Of a stretch of DNA of 64,000 nt, positions 18,201 to 27,927 are shown piece by piece. Source of the DNA: Fibrobacterota bacterium (GTDB taxonomy: Bacteria; Fibrobacterota; Chitinivibrionia; Chitinivibrionales; Chitinispirillaceae); the NCBI GenBank assembly GCA_023436205.1, contig JAEZKC010000012.1:62001-126000 (forward strand), in the 5' to 3' direction. The position numbers were made by a program, and so were the translations under genes. The stretch's first letter is position 1, and every line of letters begins with the position of its first letter. A model generated the notes under the pieces. It had not been told where the DNA came from, did no database searches, and saw only the letters and a list, made by a program, of their open reading frames with translations.

Positions 18201-19981
18201 CAGAATGCTGCCCCCAACCCGAAGTGAAGCCGTCCATCAAGACCCGGACTGCCATCAAGCCTGATTCCGTAATCGAGCCGGACTATGCCAAAGGGGAGAA
18301 CCACCCGGATTCCCGGGCCCGCCGCCCATTTGAGATCGGCAATATTAAAATTGTCAAGTGACGGCCAGATATACCCGCCATCCAGAAACACCACCCCCCG
18401 TACGACAGAGTACAGATGGAAAGCAAGCTGTACAGGAGTGACTACAGCAGCAAGTTTCCCTACCGCAGCACTGGCCTGTACTGCAGGGGTAATTCCTTCA
18501 TCAGTATACCCCCGCACAGGCCTCACTCCAGCCTCCCCCACCCTGAACAGTTCAGGAACCGGGACATCAGAACCGCTGTAACCATCGGTATACCCGGCAA
18601 AGAGCGATGCTGAATAGGTCAGATTGTTGTTAAAAGTTGAAAGATATCCCCGGATATCCCCTCTTATTCTGTAAAACTTATCACTCCAGCCTATCCCCGG
18701 ACCTGCCAATTCTGTTTCGATGAAACCATACAGGCCATTTCTGGTCAGCACTACATTATCTCTGGAATCACGCACAATCCCAAGCCCCAGAAGAGCGAGA
18801 TTGTTCTGGAGCCTGGCTGGCGCAGCGGGTTCGGGGGGAACATCTCCTTGAAGCCAGGCCGTATTCTGAATTCTGATCCATGTCCGATACCAGCTGTAAT
18901 AAGTCAGGCGCCCGCTCAGAGTGGCAATCCCGCCTCTGAACAGACCGGAAAACTGCGGTTCATCCCGACGTTCTATGTAAAGCATGTAGTTGGCCATGAT
19001 GGAAGAGTTGAGAAAATAGGGATAGTGGTAGATAAGCTGAGCGGCGACGATATCAAAGGAGACTCTGCCGGAGAGTGTAATATCCTGATTGAGCCCGAAC
19101 AGATTACCGTAGGTTGTTTCCAGGGTGGCATACAACCCGTCTTCGGTATTGTAACCGCCCCCGGTCTGCAATTGGAAAGTTTTGGCGGACATAAGCTGCA
19201 CCAGAAAGGGAACTGCAACCGTGTCTGCATCCGAGGGAACGTCAACAGAATCCAGCGGCGCAATCCTCACATAATTGAAGAGACCTGAACTGTAGAGTCT
19301 TCCGACAGATCGGGTAATATCTCTGGAAGTAACCACCTGATCTTCATCAATGACCAGTTCACGCCTGATTACTTTGCGATTAACACTTTCCGCACCAGTG
19401 ATCTCCAGTCCACTCAGCTTTACAACGGGGCCCTCGTTAACCCTGTAGAGCAGCACCGCTCTGTCACGGTTTTCATTGTAATCGATACTTTTACTGACAT
19501 CAACAAACAGATACCCTCTGGATTGCAGGCTGTCCTGTATGGCAAGAGTGCTTCGGGAATAGGTTATGGAATCCAGCACATCTCCATTTTTCAAAGGAAT
19601 CATCTGTCTGAGGGCTGAATCGGAAAAGACCCGATTGCTCTTAACTATTACAGAGTCAACAATGGTCTGAACACCCTCATCAACCCGCAATTTTATTCTG
19701 GCGCTCTGATTCATGGTGTCTTTGACTATTGCAGCTATCTGAACCTTTGCATTCAAATACCCTATCCGGCTGTAGAAACGCTCTATGCGGTAAATATCGT
19801 CAGTTAAAACCGAAAAAGAATATCGGGAACGGGTGAAGAACTGGGGCTGCTTAAGAAGCATCTGTGATAGAAGGGTCGATCTGGAAACATTATCATTACC
19901 GATAAATGAGATACCCTCAACATAAAGAGTATCAGCAAAGAGATAAAAAACAGCGAGCAAAATGATAAGCACAAAACGCAT
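18200..19981 (-). CDS. tamA: Omp85-family outer-membrane assembly protein (TamA/BamA-like)
   Basis: Omp85 proteins insert other proteins into the outer membrane. After a signal peptide there are three POTRA-like repeats (near 20-90, 95-170 and 170-245; for example YVEGISFIGNDNVSRSTLL, VKLSGLEITGAESVNRKVI), then a C-terminal barrel with the Omp85 pattern: LGLGIVRDSRDNVVLTRNGLY, VPELFRVGEAGVRPVRGY, GPGIRVVLPFGIVRLDYGI and a GLGAAF end. The length (593) fits TamA (577 in E. coli) better than BamA. It starts 6 bases after the tamB stop, with AAGGTG as ribosome site. Pairing with tamB supports the TamA role; a BamA paralogue remains possible. Confidence 0.85.
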   Translation of the reverse strand: MRFVLIILLAVFYLFADTLYVEGISFIGNDNVSRSTLLSQMLLKQPQFFTRSRYSFSVLTDDIYRIERFYSRIGYLNAKVQIAAIVKDTMNQSARIKLRVDEGVQTIVDSVIVKSNRVFSDSALRQMIPLKNGDVLDSITYSRSTLAIQDSLQSRGYLFVDVSKSIDYNENRDRAVLLYRVNEGPVVKLSGLEITGAESVNRKVIRRELVIDEDQVVTSRDITRSVGRLYSSGLFNYVRIAPLDSVDVPSDADTVAVPFLVQLMSAKTFQLQTGGGYNTEDGLYATLETTYGNLFGLNQDITLSGRVSFDIVAAQLIYHYPYFLNSSIMANYMLYIERRDEPQFSGLFRGGIATLSGRLTYYSWYRTWIRIQNTAWLQGDVPPEPAAPARLQNNLALLGLGIVRDSRDNVVLTRNGLYGFIETELAGPGIGWSDKFYRIRGDIRGYLSTFNNNLTYSASLFAGYTDGYSGSDVPVPELFRVGEAGVRPVRGYTDEGITPAVQASAAVGKLAAVVTPVQLAFHLYSVVRGVVFLDGGYIWPSLDNFNIADLKWAAGPGIRVVLPFGIVRLDYGIRLDGSPGLDGRLHFGLGAAF

Positions 19982-19987
19982 GACACG

Positions 19988-22900
19988 TCACCTTCTTATA
20001 ACATAACGGAAACCGATTCCCGCTCCACCTTCTGTTTGAGATTCGGCAATTATCCTGAATTGAGGAGACAGCTGATAGGAAAGCAGGACTCCCTGATTGC
20101 CAAGATTTCCAAGCTGTGTCTGGTAAACGACAGAAAAGTTCGAAGTAATATTCTCCCTGAGAGTAAGCGTAAGCCCTCCATCTTCGGGAACTGAAAAAAG
20201 ATTCCCTGTAACTGTGATGTTATCGATCCCCAGAGCTTGTTCAAGGATCTGAGCGCCAAGACCGACAATGTAACTGTTGATGATTTCTCCAGCCCTGAGC
20301 TGAAAGCCCTGAGGACGGTCTGTAGTGGTGCCCAGGGTCAAAAGATTGACGATTTCCTGCGGTTGCAAAGGAGGGTAGGATGTAAGCTCAATCTGGGGAT
20401 TGCGAAGCGTTCCTCGAACAGAAATGGTTATGACATAATCGGTAGGATCGGCAAGTATGGTTGCCTGCATATCGGTGGTAGCCTTGATATTCAGCTCAGG
20501 ATTGATATCGAAAGGCTGAAACTGGCGAAGCGTCCCCTCTTCGATATCGAAGGAGCGGTCAAGATACTGAATCTGCCCTTCAACCACCCGTAAAATCCCA
20601 TTGAACTGCGGCTGGGCAAATGTACCCCTCACGGCCATCTGACCATCAAGCAGAAGCCGCCCGATATTGGTATCGACCAGAAGATTTCTGTTTAGATCGA
20701 CAACTGCCCTCACAGCCGTGTTTTCGATAATGGCCGGAATTGGGCCGGGTGGAATCTGGCTTAACAGATCATCAACCACTCTATTGACAGAAACTATTTG
20801 ATCAACCCGTGTTTCGCTTAAAGATATATTAGCACGGAGAAGGTTTGTGCTGTCACCGTTTTCAAAGGAAACTTTAGCCTCCTCAAGACCGAGACGCAGG
20901 AATTGTTCACAGGAGAACCTTACATTATCCAGTTCCAGCTGGCCGCCGAAACGCTGAATACCCTCATAAGCGAGCTGCACGAAACCTTTAGCCTGAATTT
21001 CACCATTGGCAATTTGCCCTTTGAGAATATCGAGCACGACAGTATCATTTTGAAATAGTATGGTACCGGTTACAGGTCCCCATGTACCGTCGCAATAGCT
21101 GTTTACAATGTGCAATTTCGAAACTTCGAGGTTTCCCTGTGCATTATAGCGGGCGCCGAAATTCACAAATCCACCACCATTGACCAACCCTTCGGTGATG
21201 GTAACACCGGGAAGAAACTGATTAAGAAGAGTAAGAGGAACATCGTTTAGTTTGTAACTGAATTTCGCATCCGGTCCGAGATTTGTCCCGAACACATATG
21301 GGATTACTCCTGATGCCAGCACATATCCGCCCTCCCCGATATCACCGTAGAGACGCTCCACATTAAATGAATTGGTATCGACAGTTCCCCTTGCCACTAT
21401 GCTAAACAGGTTTTGTCCGCCATAGGCTACCTGCTTGCCTGTAAGCGCGTATTGACCCCGAGGAGCCACTATGGTGCCTTCAGGATGAAGTTCCACAGAC
21501 AGGTTGGATGCCGTGAGACCAGAGGGGGTATAGGCGAAAGTATCGGCGTTTGCAAGTATTGTTCCGTCAAGTTCCCAGTCGCCATTATGCAACGTTGCGG
21601 AAACATCACTGGAAAAGCTGCCACGCGCAAGAAAACCGGGCAGAAATGTCTTCACAAAATTACCATAGTCGAAATCGCGTGCAGTAAGAGTTACCTGACT
21701 CCCGTTCTGAAGATTAAGAGAGGGACCAAAACAGCTTTGAGAAGTAGTAAGATTTACACCAAAGACCATATTGGACGAATCTTTCATACCGGATACGTAT
21801 ATATCGCCAACAACTGACGAGTTTACATATTCCAGAGCGCCGCTATAAAGATAAGGTTCTTCGAGCACTGGGGCAAACTGCTCAAGATCGAAAGTGACGT
21901 AGCCCCGGTTCAAACAGGTTTCAGCTCCCATAACGCCCCGGGTAGCGATAGTCCCTTCGTAGCAGGCAAGAAACGGGTAACCGGAAATGAGTCTTCCAGG
22001 GATAAGATGATCGATTACCGCTTTCGCCTGAAATGAATCGTTTACAAGCGAGGCATTCAACGCAAGCCCGGCAGTTGGTTTGCCGCTTACGGTCAGATTG
22101 AGAGCGGTTTGAATGCTGCGCTGAGGTTTGAGAAAATCGAGCTGACCGGATGAACTCAGCCGCAGAGAATCGCGGACGGCAAGAAGAGAATCCCAGAAAA
22201 CGGTTTGGTTTTTGTAAAGTAATTCCCCGGATAGCAGATCACCTGCGTAATGCTGATAACGGGGTTCATTTATAAGAAGCTGAGTTTTGACTGTGGGATC
22301 TTCAAGTGTACCATGAGCACTGATTTCGGCGGCAAGCATGCCCCCCAGGCCCTCAACTCCCGGTATCATGACCTCAGAGAGGTTGGAAGTGATAAACAGG
22401 TGAGAGGATAACACCCTCAGCACCTCATCGTAGGTAACACTTGCACTAAGGTCTCTAGCTGTGACCCCGCGCCAGGTGAGAACGGGGGCCTGAACACCCG
22501 CACGGAATGCAGGCTCTTTGAGAATATCTCTGAAAGTACCTTGGAAGGAGAGGGTACCGGTGATCGGATAGGTCAGGAAATATGAGGAGAGAACGTCGGG
22601 CCGGGAGATTTCACCCTGGAGTTTTCCGGACAGAAGATCGGGAAGTTTCACTTTTCCTCTTCCGGTCACCAGGTTTCCACTCCCCAGAATAGCCCGGAAC
22701 TGCCAGGAGTTGTTATCCAGAATTATTCGCGCACGGGCTGTATCGAGGGAGGGTGGTCCATGACCGCTGAATGCAATCACCGCATAAGCTGTATCGGGAA
22801 GCTCTGAAAGTGAATTTCCCTGAGCATAAAGATAGATATCGGCACTGCCTTTCACTATGGGAGGTGCAAGGTTAAAAAGTGTTTGCAGTATGGTAAGAAG

Positions 22901-24016
22901 ATCGGAGATATCCGCAGAGGCTTTTACTGTATACCCTTTAAATGAGGGAGAGAGAACCAGGCCGGGAAGGGCCACTGATGCGCGCAGATCGATCTCTCCT
23001 TCGGAGGTCTTAAGATAGGAAGCCACCAGAAGCGATTCGGCTTCTCCGTAGAAAGCATCGATGAATGCGGTATCGATTTCATAGTCCTTAAAACGAACGT
23101 AGGGAGAAGTAATCACCGCGGAGATGGTGGGAGACTGAATGGTGCCTTGAGACTTGAAAGCGGCACGGGCGGTTCCGGCCATGGCATTCTGATCTGGAAA
23201 GAGGGACCGATCCAAGGGAATGAGCTCGGCAGATACAGTTCCTGAAACATCGTAATGAGACGTCAGGGAAAGCGGTGCGAGGCCGGACAGTTCAAGGGTG
23301 GCACTTTCACCATGAAGAAGAAACTGGTCAAGCTTGATCAGGGAATCATTTCTGATGCCTGCCAGCCGCAAGGTGTCGAAGGTGCCGCTCCACCAGGGCG
23401 ATTTTAACATTGCCTGATTGGAGGAGAGCCATCCCTGAATCGAATCGAAACTGTATACCTGGGCTCCTCCGGACAAAGAAGAGACAGAAGAGGTCAGATC
23501 GAGCGCCCGGTCGTTATAAGCGATGTCGAAGTTTTTAAGATAGGCGGAATCAAAAACCAGTTCCCAGGGTCCGGGGATCAGCCCTTTCACGGTGTCAGGC
23601 TGAGCTCTTCTTCTCCCTGCTTTGGGAAGCAGAGGAAACAGCAGTTCTCCCTGTGCATTGCGTATAAGATTAAGCTCACCGTTTTCACCCCCCACCAGAT
23701 CAAAACGGATTTCCTGGTTAAACAGGGCACTGAGTGAATAATCGAGGTGCAATTTCCCTATATAAAGGGAATCGGAACTTCCGTCGGAGAATGCACGTAC
23801 TCTGTTGAAAGTAATGGAGTTTAAAAGATTGGTTCTGAATGAACCGATTCTGACCTTTCCCTGAACGGATTGACTGAGTGGTTTTTCAACCAGGAAGAGC
23901 AGATAATCCTGAACTGGCGGGATATGGATAACTGCCAGCAGAAGCAGATAAAGTTCTGCCAGGATTGCCAGTATCCAGAGGAAGACTGAAGCGATTATTC
24001 TTAAAACCTTTTTCAT
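19988..24016 (-). CDS. tamB: Inner-membrane-anchored assembly/lipid-transport protein TamB
   Basis: A TamB/DUF490 protein of 1342 residues: a long beta-taco that bridges the periplasm and works with TamA in outer-membrane protein or phospholipid delivery. An N-terminal signal anchor (IIASVFLWILAILAELYLLL) is followed by more than 1000 residues of amphipathic strands, and the C-terminal DUF490 part has VRAVVDLNRNLLVDTNIGRL, GQMAVRGTFAQPQFNGILRV, EGQIQYLDRSFDIEEGTLRQ and SVRGTLRNPQIELTSYPPL. The start at 24016 has AGAGG 6 bases upstream and begins right at the anchor; a 39-codon upstream extension has no ribosome site and is not favoured. First gene of a tamB-tamA-barrel operon. Confidence 0.9.
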   Translation of the reverse strand: MKKVLRIIASVFLWILAILAELYLLLLAVIHIPPVQDYLLFLVEKPLSQSVQGKVRIGSFRTNLLNSITFNRVRAFSDGSSDSLYIGKLHLDYSLSALFNQEIRFDLVGGENGELNLIRNAQGELLFPLLPKAGRRRAQPDTVKGLIPGPWELVFDSAYLKNFDIAYNDRALDLTSSVSSLSGGAQVYSFDSIQGWLSSNQAMLKSPWWSGTFDTLRLAGIRNDSLIKLDQFLLHGESATLELSGLAPLSLTSHYDVSGTVSAELIPLDRSLFPDQNAMAGTARAAFKSQGTIQSPTISAVITSPYVRFKDYEIDTAFIDAFYGEAESLLVASYLKTSEGEIDLRASVALPGLVLSPSFKGYTVKASADISDLLTILQTLFNLAPPIVKGSADIYLYAQGNSLSELPDTAYAVIAFSGHGPPSLDTARARIILDNNSWQFRAILGSGNLVTGRGKVKLPDLLSGKLQGEISRPDVLSSYFLTYPITGTLSFQGTFRDILKEPAFRAGVQAPVLTWRGVTARDLSASVTYDEVLRVLSSHLFITSNLSEVMIPGVEGLGGMLAAEISAHGTLEDPTVKTQLLINEPRYQHYAGDLLSGELLYKNQTVFWDSLLAVRDSLRLSSSGQLDFLKPQRSIQTALNLTVSGKPTAGLALNASLVNDSFQAKAVIDHLIPGRLISGYPFLACYEGTIATRGVMGAETCLNRGYVTFDLEQFAPVLEEPYLYSGALEYVNSSVVGDIYVSGMKDSSNMVFGVNLTTSQSCFGPSLNLQNGSQVTLTARDFDYGNFVKTFLPGFLARGSFSSDVSATLHNGDWELDGTILANADTFAYTPSGLTASNLSVELHPEGTIVAPRGQYALTGKQVAYGGQNLFSIVARGTVDTNSFNVERLYGDIGEGGYVLASGVIPYVFGTNLGPDAKFSYKLNDVPLTLLNQFLPGVTITEGLVNGGGFVNFGARYNAQGNLEVSKLHIVNSYCDGTWGPVTGTILFQNDTVVLDILKGQIANGEIQAKGFVQLAYEGIQRFGGQLELDNVRFSCEQFLRLGLEEAKVSFENGDSTNLLRANISLSETRVDQIVSVNRVVDDLLSQIPPGPIPAIIENTAVRAVVDLNRNLLVDTNIGRLLLDGQMAVRGTFAQPQFNGILRVVEGQIQYLDRSFDIEEGTLRQFQPFDINPELNIKATTDMQATILADPTDYVITISVRGTLRNPQIELTSYPPLQPQEIVNLLTLGTTTDRPQGFQLRAGEIINSYIVGLGAQILEQALGIDNITVTGNLFSVPEDGGLTLTLRENITSNFSVVYQTQLGNLGNQGVLLSYQLSPQFRIIAESQTEGGAGIGFRYVIRR

Positions 24017-24381
24017 AAGAGCCTCTAATGAACTCTGATCGGGGTCTTTTCCAAAAAGTGCAAAAAACAGACCAGTAAGAGTAACAGATTCATCACTAAA
24101 ACCGGGCCCCTTAGCCTCACTGCACCTGCTCAAGACAAAGCCACAAGTAAACCGTAGGGCTCAAGATCCACCACGATCTGATGTCACCGATAAAGAGGGA
24201 GCTGTCCCCGAGAACCGGTTTCGATGATGGGGATGTGAGTGGACCCGATTCCAGGGCAGGATCTTCTGGCACGAATGAGCATCATGGTCCATTTCAGAAG
24301 AGAATCGTTTATTGCAAGCGGATCAAGTACGTTGATATTGAGGAAGGAGAATTCACCCTGTGAAATGATGTTGGCGCGCTT
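24017..24381. other. Intergenic stretch without a recognised gene
   Basis: 365 bases between tamB and the small membrane-protein gene, both on the minus strand. Stop codons interrupt the minus frames and no ribosome-site/start pair or stable hairpin with a T-run stood out on either strand. It presumably holds the tamB promoter, but I could not identify a convincing one. Confidence 0.5.
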
Positions 24382-24585
24382 TCAGGTGCCCTGTTTTTTT
24401 TTAGGTCCCCTGCGAAACGCCCAGATGGTAAAGTAGATGAAAAGAGCCATTAGCACAGCCCAGAAAAGCCAGAACGCCCAGCTTGTGCCCTGATTTTCCA
24501 CATTGACATTAGAATCTAAAATTTGCGAATAGACATCGATAACCATTAACATGATTAAAGCTGCAGACTCCCTGAGTTTCCGCAC
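24382..24585 (-). CDS. Small single-span membrane protein
   Basis: A 67-residue protein with one membrane helix near residues 34-56 (WAFWLFWAVLMALFIYFTIW), a basic tail (RRGPKKKQGT), and a hydrophobic N-terminus that may be a second short segment. The start is most likely GTG at 24585: AGGAGG stands 6 bases before it, whereas a TTG at 24609 has nothing. It follows the EF-hand lipoprotein gene by 24 bases and is probably co-expressed. Its last codons cross a run of nine As (minus strand), a site prone to slippage. Function unknown. Confidence 0.6.
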   Translation of the reverse strand: MRKLRESAALIMLMVIDVYSQILDSNVNVENQGTSWAFWLFWAVLMALFIYFTIWAFRRGPKKKQGT

Positions 24586-24609
24586 AATTCCCCTCCTCCT
24601 CTGAAACAA

Positions 24610-25149
24610 TCAGCGAAAATACTGCGAATAGCCATCCCATTCACTTTGACTAATCTGGTTGTCTTCATCAATATCGGCCATGAAGAAGTTCATTTTGCAG
24701 AATCCCTGGCGATCGAGACTGGGCGAACCACCGCTCCATTTTGCTGCAATACTGTTATTATTTAACCCGATGGAAAGCTCATCGGGAGTAATAATATTAT
24801 CGAAATTTACATCCCATTGAGAAAAGGAGAATCGGGAGGCAAATGTCTCACTGTTGAGTGTCTCCCATTCTGCTGAAGTGAGATACCCGCTTTGATCGTC
24901 ATCGAAAAGGGAAAAAAGACCGGCACCGAGTTCATCAGGGTCTAGGTAGTTGTTGTCACTGGTATCCCAGAGGCTAAAGACATTTTCCATTGCCATACAG
25001 AATTCATCCTGATCGAGGTGGTTGTTTCCATCATGATCGAGGGAGCCGAAACCGGAGCCGTCTTCCATTGGATTTCTGTAGAGACTTCGGTAGGAACAAC
25101 CAATACCCACTGCAGCAATCAGGGCAAGAGCCATTAAAATTTTCAACAT
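24610..25149 (-). CDS. EF-hand lipoprotein with five calcium-binding loops
   Basis: A 179-residue exported protein. The signal peptide MLKILMALALIAAVGIGC ends in a Cys that may be lipidated (the -3 position is not ideal). Five EF-hand-type 12-residue loops are visible, all with Asp at 1 and Glu at 12: DHDGNNHLDQDE, DTSDNNYLDPDE, DDDQSGYLTSAE, DVNFDNIITPDE and DIDEDNQISQSE. Spacing is irregular, so loops may work singly rather than as classical pairs. AAGGGAG before the ATG at 25149 settles the start over upstream alternatives. A calcium-binding role in the periplasm or at the surface is likely; the partner is unknown. Confidence 0.8.
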   Translation of the reverse strand: MLKILMALALIAAVGIGCSYRSLYRNPMEDGSGFGSLDHDGNNHLDQDEFCMAMENVFSLWDTSDNNYLDPDELGAGLFSLFDDDQSGYLTSAEWETLNSETFASRFSFSQWDVNFDNIITPDELSIGLNNNSIAAKWSGGSPSLDRQGFCKMNFFMADIDEDNQISQSEWDGYSQYFR

Positions 25150-25321
25150 AGATACTCCCTTTAATAACCACACCTGCCAATACCTGTAAAACGCAAAGAT
25201 ACGGCCAACTGAGCTTTCGACCATAATCAACCTTCAATCAAAACCCACACATCTTTACCCAAACATTTATATTTATTCCGTCCATTCCAGAACTTCAGTA
25301 TACCCAAAAAGGAGTAGTTTT

Positions 25322-26047
25322 ATGAACAGATCGCTTGTTATGCTCTCATCCGCCATCTGCATCATGAGCACTATCGCTACAGCAGACATTTTCATGAAAC
25401 AGCAGACCACAACCGTAAGTGGCAAGAAGGAGAAAACCACTACCGAGGAGACCACGGTCTGGATCGCCGAAGACAAGATGGTTTCTCAAGGGACAGAGTC
25501 GACAATGATTGTCCGTCTGGATAAAGATGTTGCCTGGGCAATTGATACCAAGAAAAAAACCTATGTGGAAATCCCGCTCTCCACTCTCATCCCCACCGAC
25601 GGTTCAAACGAACAGCAGGAAGCGGCAGCGGCTCTCCCGGGGATGTTTGCCAACATGCTGAAAATGAAAGTGACTGTGGAACCCACAACCGAAACAAAAC
25701 AGATCCGCGACTGGAACTGCACCAAATACAACCAGACTGTGGAGATGACCGGTGGAAAGACCACAAGCGAAATGTGGGTTACCGAGGACATAAAGATTTC
25801 CCAGGATCTGGTGAAGAAATTCAGCGCAGCGTTCATGGCCCAGAATCCCGGTTTAAAGCAGCTGGGTGCGGAAATGATGCGCGAAGCGGAAAAGATTAAA
25901 GGTTACGTGGTGTATACCTCATCCCAAAGCAAGATGATGGGTCAGGAATCCAGATCAACCATGGAAGTTGTGGAGATGAAAGAGGACACCGCTCCGGAGG
26001 GGATTTACGAAGTACCTGCCAAGTTCAAGAAGAAGAAATACGAATGA
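25322..26047 (+). CDS. Secreted DUF4412-like protein
   Basis: A 241-residue exported protein (signal peptide cut near IATA-DI). The body matches the DUF4412 pattern as I recall it: an early strand MKQQTTTVSG, WIAEDKMVSQG, RLDKDVAWAIDTKKKTYVE, then RDWNCTKYNQTVEMTGGKT and EMWVTEDIKI, ending in GIYEVPAKFKKKKYE. Such proteins are periplasmic or surface proteins of unknown biochemical role. AAAAAGGAG lies 7 bases before the ATG. A strong terminator follows, so it is monocistronic. Confidence 0.75.
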   Translation: MNRSLVMLSSAICIMSTIATADIFMKQQTTTVSGKKEKTTTEETTVWIAEDKMVSQGTESTMIVRLDKDVAWAIDTKKKTYVEIPLSTLIPTDGSNEQQEAAAALPGMFANMLKMKVTVEPTTETKQIRDWNCTKYNQTVEMTGGKTTSEMWVTEDIKISQDLVKKFSAAFMAQNPGLKQLGAEMMREAEKIKGYVVYTSSQSKMMGQESRSTMEVVEMKEDTAPEGIYEVPAKFKKKKYE

Positions 26048-26072
26048 TAGATTTTTGCAGATTACGACTTAA

Positions 26073-26098
26073 GGGAAAGCGAATGCTTTCCCTTTTTT
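26073..26098 (+). terminator. Rho-independent terminator
   Basis: GGGAAAGC and GCTTTCCC form an 8-bp perfect stem with loop GAAT, followed by six Ts, 25 bases after the stop codon. Confidence 0.92.
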
Positions 26099-26217
26099 AT
26101 TTTGTGCCGGAAAGTACTTCAACACCCCTCAATAATCCAGCAGAACTAAACGTAAAAGAAAACCGGAAAAATCAATCTCTTAAACTTATTTTTGCTTATA
26201 TTTAATTCAGGAGCCCC

Positions 26218-27927
26218 ATGAAAACCTATACTGCTGAAATCCCCATTCTCTTAAAGGTACTCTTTTCCGGAGAGGCCGGAGACGGGATTCTCTCGGCCGG
26301 GGAAACGCTTTTGAATGCCGCTGCGCGCCTGGGCTATCATTCATCGGTACTAAAAAATTTCCCCCCCACAATCAGGGGCGGCTCCTGCAGTGCACTGGTC
26401 TCAATCACCACGGCTTCCCAGTGGGCCCCAAGCAGCATCCCTGACCTGGAGATTTCCCTCGACCAGGGAACCATTACGCGGCATAATTCCATAATTGCAG
26501 AACTCCCTTTCCACCTCTGTATTCATACCCGGTCACAAACCCCTCTCCGCTCATCATTTGCACTGGGGGCACTGGCCTGGTTGCTGGGTATTCCCAAAGA
26601 GCTGATCTTTGAAATCATCACCGAAAAACTAAGGAAGAAAGACCCGGAACTTACAGAACAGAACCGCACAGTTCTGGAAAGCGGCTATGAACAGCTCAGA
26701 AACGGTGACATCCGAATCCCTGAATGTATGCTGCCGGATATCGATACCACCCGGTCCGACCGGGTAATACTCGATGGAAATCATGCTGTGGCACTGGGGG
26801 CTCTTTCTGCAGGATGTAAAATATACGCCTCATACCCCATCACTCCGGCCACCGCCATTGGAGACCATCTATCAAGCTACCTTCCACCTCTGGGAGGTTT
26901 TGCCTACCAGGCCGAAGATGAAATCGCCGCCTTGGGTGCAGTCATCGGAGCATCTTTCAGCGGAAGCCGCGCCATGACCGCCACCAGCGGTCCCGGACTT
27001 TCGCTCATGCAGGAATTTCTGGGGTACGCCTCCATGACCGAACTCCCGGCAGTGATTGTGGATGTCCAGCGTGCAGGCCCCTCCACCGGCATGCCCACCA
27101 AACACAGTCAGGATGACCTCTTTGCGGCAGCTCTGGGAGGCCACGGAGAGGGTCAGCGCATTGTACTGGGGGCCACATCTGTGGAAGACTGCTTCTACCT
27201 TACCATGGAAGCCTTCAATCTGGCCGATCACTACCAGTGCCCGGTAATTCTCCTTTCAGACAGCGCCCTCGGGCACCTTAAAACGACTGTGAAGAGACCC
27301 GACCCCACCAGAGTTGCCTCAGTGGCAAGACAGGTTTGTCTTTCCCAAGAATCAGACAGCAGAGGGCTTTACAAGCGATCCAATCTGGAATCGACACAGA
27401 CCTGTGCCATGCCAGTTCCCGGAATTTCCCCGGTTAGCTACAGAGTGACCGGCGTTGAACATGATGAGTACTCCATTCCGGCCAACAGCCCGGAAAACCG
27501 CTCCTCACAAATGCGCAGGCGTTCTCTCAAGTTGCAGGACCTGCCGCAGAAAACTGGACATCTCCAGATCTGGGATGCTCAGGGGATTTCACCGGGAGAG
27601 GCCGATATTGGAGTAATCTCATGGGGACTCAGTGCATCAGTCACCAGAGAAGCTGTAAAGGAACTCAGAAACCGGGGATTAAAGGTGGCGGCACTCTACC
27701 CCAGAGTTCTCTTTCCGGTTGACTTAAAGTTATATGAACAGATGTCGCTTTTAACTGGTCACATAGCCACTGTGGAATCAAACTGCACAGGTCAACTTTC
27801 GTCCCTCATCCGCATGAACACCGGGCTCGCAACCCACCCCATCACCCAATACAGAGGGGAACCGTTCACCAGTGAAGAGATTGCGGAGAACCTCTACCAG
27901 TTTTACAGAGAGAAGATACCGGCATGA
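26218..27927 (+). CDS. korA: 2-oxoacid:ferredoxin oxidoreductase, gamma-alpha fusion subunit
   Basis: Couples oxidative decarboxylation of a 2-oxoacid (probably 2-oxoglutarate) to CoA ester formation and ferredoxin reduction. Residues 1-175 are the gamma domain (FSGEAGDGILSAGETLLNAA, NFPPTIRGGSC); residues 185-569 are alpha (LDGNHAVALGALSAGCKIYA, SYPITPATAIGDHL, TATSGPGLSLMQEFLGYA). The gamma-alpha fusion of about 570 residues is the common KorA layout. AGGAG precedes the ATG. The beta-subunit gene overlaps its stop by 4 bases. No separate ferredoxin-like delta subunit is present here. Preference for 2-oxoglutarate over other 2-oxoacids is inference from architecture. Confidence 0.9.
   Translation: MKTYTAEIPILLKVLFSGEAGDGILSAGETLLNAAARLGYHSSVLKNFPPTIRGGSCSALVSITTASQWAPSSIPDLEISLDQGTITRHNSIIAELPFHLCIHTRSQTPLRSSFALGALAWLLGIPKELIFEIITEKLRKKDPELTEQNRTVLESGYEQLRNGDIRIPECMLPDIDTTRSDRVILDGNHAVALGALSAGCKIYASYPITPATAIGDHLSSYLPPLGGFAYQAEDEIAALGAVIGASFSGSRAMTATSGPGLSLMQEFLGYASMTELPAVIVDVQRAGPSTGMPTKHSQDDLFAAALGGHGEGQRIVLGATSVEDCFYLTMEAFNLADHYQCPVILLSDSALGHLKTTVKRPDPTRVASVARQVCLSQESDSRGLYKRSNLESTQTCAMPVPGISPVSYRVTGVEHDEYSIPANSPENRSSQMRRRSLKLQDLPQKTGHLQIWDAQGISPGEADIGVISWGLSASVTREAVKELRNRGLKVAALYPRVLFPVDLKLYEQMSLLTGHIATVESNCTGQLSSLIRMNTGLATHPITQYRGEPFTSEEIAENLYQFYREKIPA

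Noticed and set aside
24017..24133. 39-codon N-terminal extension of tamB
   Set aside because: No ribosome site at the upstream ATG, whereas AGAGG and a signal anchor mark the start at 24016.
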